NCBI GenBank assembly: GCA_003244255.1
Contig: QHCD01000022.1
Coordinates: 1 to 53,861 of the forward strand
DNA: 53,861 nucleotides
DNA from: Pseudonocardiales bacterium
GTDB taxonomy: Bacteria; Actinomycetota; Actinomycetes; Mycobacteriales; QHCD01
Direction: 5' to 3'
Shown here: piece by piece, positions 51,723-53,861 of the stretch
Position numbering within the stretch: position 1 is the stretch's first letter
Layout of the letters: each line of letters starts with the position of its first letter
Translations under genes and position numbers: made by a program
Notes under the pieces: model-generated
The model's input: the letters and a program-made list of their open reading frames with translations, nothing else
Databases searched by the model: none
What the model was told of the DNA's origin: nothing

Positions 51723-52199
51723 ATGATCGCGTCCTCCGGCATCACTCGGGCACGATGGGCCAACGTGGCAGCATGGCTTCTCGCGGCGCTGTTGGTCACG
51801 ACGGGCACGTGGCATTTCGTGTCCCCGCGCGGGTTCGAGTCGATCGTGCCGCGGTTTTTCGGATCGCCCGGATTCTGGGTGGCGACCAGTGGGGTGGCCG
51901 AGTTGGCGTGCGCGGCCGGGCTGGCGTACCGACCGACGCGGCGGCTCACCGGCTGGAGCTGTGCCGTGCTGTTCGTCGTGGTCTTTCCGGCCAACATCAT
52001 GATGGCGGTGAACGCGTTGCACGGCGACGGCAGTGTGCTCATCGCGCTTGTGCGGCTGCCGCTGCAGATCCCACTCGTCCTGTGGGCGGTCTTCATCGCC
52101 CGCAACACCGGTGCGAGTCGGTCACCGACGACGTCCGCGGCATTCGCCAGTCGTCGCGCTCGGCGTTCCAGCCGACGAGGTACCAGTACCCGCCGTTGA
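51723..52199 (+). CDS. DoxX-like membrane protein with altered C-terminus
   Basis: 158 aa; about four membrane helices in residues 12-128. The DoxX-type pattern WHFVSPRGFESIVPRFFG, SGVAELACAAGLAYRPTRR and VFPANIMMAVNAL, RLPLQIPLVLWAVF is clear. The normal protein would end at about residue 130 (FIARN). The last 28 residues are Arg/Ser-rich and are read from antisense of a regulator fragment, so the native stop seems to have been lost at a junction near 52110. Function unknown; it may still be made. Confidence 0.65.
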   Translation: MIASSGITRARWANVAAWLLAALLVTTGTWHFVSPRGFESIVPRFFGSPGFWVATSGVAELACAAGLAYRPTRRLTGWSCAVLFVVVFPANIMMAVNALHGDGSVLIALVRLPLQIPLVLWAVFIARNTGASRSPTTSAAFASRRARRSSRRGTSTRR

Positions 52200-52250
52200 G
52201 GACGTGCCGGTACAGATCGACCACGCAGTTGGACCAGCGGCCGCCCCGAC
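52115..52250 (-). pseudogene. Fragment resembling a WYL-domain regulator
   Basis: On the minus strand one frame reads NCVVDLYRHVLNGGYWYLVGWNAERDDW, which resembles the WYL motif of YafY/PafC-type regulators (WYLVGWD..R.DWR). The helix-turn-helix part and both gene ends are absent. About 45 residues only, so the identification is tentative. The remainder of 52251-52439 shows no gene. Confidence 0.4.
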
Positions 52251-52439
52251 GATCTCCATGACCTGGACCCGACCCTGACCCTCGTAACGGTCTGAACCGA
52301 CGCGTGCAGACGTGCCCCGCCGTCCCGCAACGCGATTGGCTCGTGAGACGCCGGCAGCGTAGCTGCGGCTGCTCGAACTGACCCTGGAAAGCACGAGTCG
52401 CGATACGGTTGCCGCTCGTTCAAAAGTGGGGGTGTAGCA

Positions 52440-52925
52440 GTGGCCAGCCGGTCGGCCAGGAGGCAATGTTTCGCGCTGGTTGCGGTGTTGGCGGTCGCCG
52501 GCGCAGGATGCGCGGCGTCCTCGTCCACCTCGCCAAGCTTTGTTCGTCACGTGAGCTACACGTACTCCTGCTGCGTTGCTGCCGACATCGAGACCGTGCG
52601 CCACCCTGGCGACGTTGTGACCCTGCACTGGATCGTCGCGCCATCGTCTGAGTCGGCCCAGGCTCAGCCCGATGAGCCGGTGACGCTTGCCGCTAGCTTG
52701 AACGGGCCGTTCTCCGATGTCGCATCGCTGAAGTCCGCTCCCAATGGCGCGTCTGCGCTTCCCGCGGCGGCCGTCAAAACTACGACATGGGCTGGCGGAG
52801 CGCCGATCTCTCGCATCCAGATTCCCTCGATCACCCTTGCCGGGTACTACAACCTCTCCTTCAGGGTCGGCAGCGGCGGCTCCAGCGACGGCGGAGCCAG
52901 CGTCATCCAGGTCGTCGCCCCATAG
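52440..52925 (+). CDS. Hypothetical lipoprotein
   Basis: 161 aa from a GTG with GGGGGTG upstream. A signal peptide with hydrophobic core FALVAVLAVAGAG is followed by lipobox cysteine C24. The mature part is Ser/Ala-rich with probable beta strands (DVVTLHWIVAPSS, ISRIQIPSITLAGYYNLSFRVG). No family recognised. It would be anchored on the outer face of the membrane. It lies between decayed fragments and looks intact. Confidence 0.65.
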   Translation: MASRSARRQCFALVAVLAVAGAGCAASSSTSPSFVRHVSYTYSCCVAADIETVRHPGDVVTLHWIVAPSSESAQAQPDEPVTLAASLNGPFSDVASLKSAPNGASALPAAAVKTTTWAGGAPISRIQIPSITLAGYYNLSFRVGSGGSSDGGASVIQVVAP

Positions 52926-53270
52926 GGGGACCAACCAACGCCGCCGCCCTCCGCCGCGGGCAGCTCCGACCGACCGCATCGACACCACGGAGACGACGAA
53001 CTCAGACACGGCCCGGGACAGCGCAGCGCCCATGAGGAGCACGAGCGCGGCAGCCATGGGCCCCAAACCGTGCCCCTCGAGCGGGGGTTCCCTTAGCAGC
53101 GGAGCGAATCTGGTCCCTTCGCTCGCCAGGCTGCGACTCAGCTCGTTGAGGTGCCGACGCGGCTTCCGGTGCTCTACACTTGAGTTGTCCGCGGCACTAG
53201 CTGCGGAAAGTGAGCCCGAGAGCCGGCCGGACGACCGTGGCGCTCGGGCTTCGCGCTTGTGCGGGCTCGT
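52926..53270. other. 345-bp gap holding only a Tn3-type end
   Basis: Apart from the terminal repeat at 53084-53121 I see no gene, RNA or clear promoter here. Confidence 0.5.
53084..53121. repeat. Tn3-type terminal repeat, copy 2 (38 bp)
   Basis: Starts GGGGTTCCCTTAGCAGCG and continues GAGCGAATCTGGTCCCTTCG; 38 bp is the classic Tn3-family end length. It is in the same orientation as copy 1 at 50762, so it is not that element's partner but the left end of a second element that runs rightward past the recombinase remnant. Confidence 0.7.
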
Positions 53271-53533
53271 TCAGACGTCGCGGACGTGCGTGACGACGGG
53301 TGGATGCGTCGGCGCCAGTCTCCGTTCTTCGCCCAGCACCAAGCGATCGCGTCGGGCAGTGCGAGTAGCTGCTCAACGGCTGCCCGGCGGTGCTCGTAGC
53401 GCAGATCAGGGCAGCCGGCCTCACGCGTGGCGCGGTAGAGCAGCTTGCGGTCCGAGACGACGAGCGTGTCGTCTTGCTCGAGCACCAGCATCGCGTCGTC
53501 GCGGGCGGCCGCGTCGACCACAAGCGCTGTCAA
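53271..53533 (-). pseudogene. Hypothetical mobile-element protein, frameshifted near its end
   Basis: From a TTG at 53533 the frame reads LVVDAAARDDAMLVLEQDDTLVVSD, then LRYEHRRAAVEQLLALPDAIAWCWAKNGDWRRRIHP. A one-base shift at the CCACCC run near 53295 would restore a natural end PVVTHVRDV-stop at 53271. I do not know the family; the position beside a recombinase suggests transposon cargo. Without the shift the frame continues to 53174. Confidence 0.45.
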
Positions 53534-53589
53534 GCACGCTGCTCCTCGTTCCCGTTCGGTGTGGTGGCGACGGCCGGCGTCGTAGATGG

Positions 53590-53861
53590 TCGCCGTGATG
53601 CCCTGGGGCCCGAGCAGTCTTCGGTTCTCCAGCGCGCTGCACGGCGCGGTAGACGGTGGAACGGGCGACGGAGAACAGCTCGGCGAGCTCGGCGCTGGTG
53701 TGCTTCCCTGCCCGCCACAGCTCGACCAGGTGCGCTTCCTGGGCGGGTTTGAGTTTGGGGTTGCTTGCCGCGCAGTCGGCCCTTGGCCTTAGCGATCTTC
53801 ATGCCCTCCCTCGTTCGCATCCTGATGAGGTCGGACTCAATTCTGCGATCATCCCGAGGAC
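53590..53861 (-). pseudogene. tnpR: Serine recombinase/resolvase C-terminus, partial and frameshifted
   Basis: Enters from the right edge: IESDLIRMRTREGMKIAKAKGRLRGKQP, which is the end of the resolvase catalytic domain, then after a one-base insertion in a CCCC run at about 53760 the helix-turn-helix domain LKPAQEAHLVELWRAGKHTSAELAELFSVARSTVYRAVQRAG. The catalytic serine lies outside the window. With the 38-bp end at 53084 this indicates a second Tn3-family element continuing to the right. Confidence 0.8.

Noticed and set aside
1..53861. CRISPR arrays, rRNA genes, prophage modules or biosynthetic megasynthases
   Set aside because: No regularly spaced repeats, no rRNA-like sequence, no phage structural genes and no carrier-protein or synthase domains were seen.

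Overview
The window is high-GC DNA (roughly 70% by eye). It has frequent GTG starts, tightly overlapping ATGA/GTGA gene junctions, Tat-type and lipobox signal peptides, a heterotetrameric sarcosine oxidase, an actinobacterial-style lysine 6-aminotransferase and Tn3/ISL3 remnants with actinobacterial-type proteins. I read it as a chromosomal segment of a soil-type Actinomycetota; I cannot name the genus.

Layout. 1-5.3 kb: start of a divergent gene cut by the left edge, a mannitol-dehydrogenase-family polyol dehydrogenase, a small Cys-rich DUF5522 protein, an ADP-ribosylglycohydrolase-like protein coupled to a ribokinase-like kinase, and an APH-type kinase. 5.3-8.3 kb: alpha/beta hydrolase and SBP56/methanethiol-oxidase-like protein (minus), divergent DUF1684 protein (plus). 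8.3-14.7 kb: soxBDAG plus a further FAD oxidoreductase preceded by a 10-bp-arm palindrome. 14.7-24.6 kb: a cobalamin riboswitch followed by an 11-gene corrinoid uptake, salvage and nucleotide-loop operon (btuFCD-cobO-cbiZ-cobU-cobS-cbiB-cobC-cobT-cobQ). 24.7-25.3 kb: an internally deleted ISL3-family element with an intact 8-bp target duplication.

25.4-39.7 kb is a sugar island. A minus-strand operon encodes a fucose/arabinose-isomerase-like enzyme, a large secreted DUF2961 (GH172) protein with FN3 and carbohydrate-binding-like modules, a complete monosaccharide ABC transporter and an FGGY kinase. It starts next to a perfect 9-bp-arm operator and is divergent from a LacI regulator that precedes a second ABC transporter. 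The most economical reading is extracellular release, uptake, isomerisation and phosphorylation of a furanosidic sugar; D-arabinose via D-ribulose is one good candidate.

39.7-42.5 kb: a MarR regulator, a Tat-exported bicovalent-flavin oxidase, a 66-nt near-perfect palindrome and three tRNAs (Glu-UUC, Asp-GUC, Phe-GAA). 42.5-43.6 kb: a cupin and an alternative-oxidase-like diiron protein whose reading frame carries one in-frame amber codon while all six predicted metal ligands are intact. 44.2-50.7 kb: a lysine-degradation cluster (lysine 6-aminotransferase, ALDH7-like aminoadipate-semialdehyde dehydrogenase, a fused alpha-beta 2-oxoacid dehydrogenase E1, a glutaryl-CoA-dehydrogenase-like enzyme), with a 164-bp palindromic element wedged exactly before the E1 start codon. 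50.7-53.9 kb is a decayed accessory region: Tn3 transposase and recombinase remnants, two direct copies of a Tn3-type end, gene fragments, a DoxX-like protein and a small lipoprotein.
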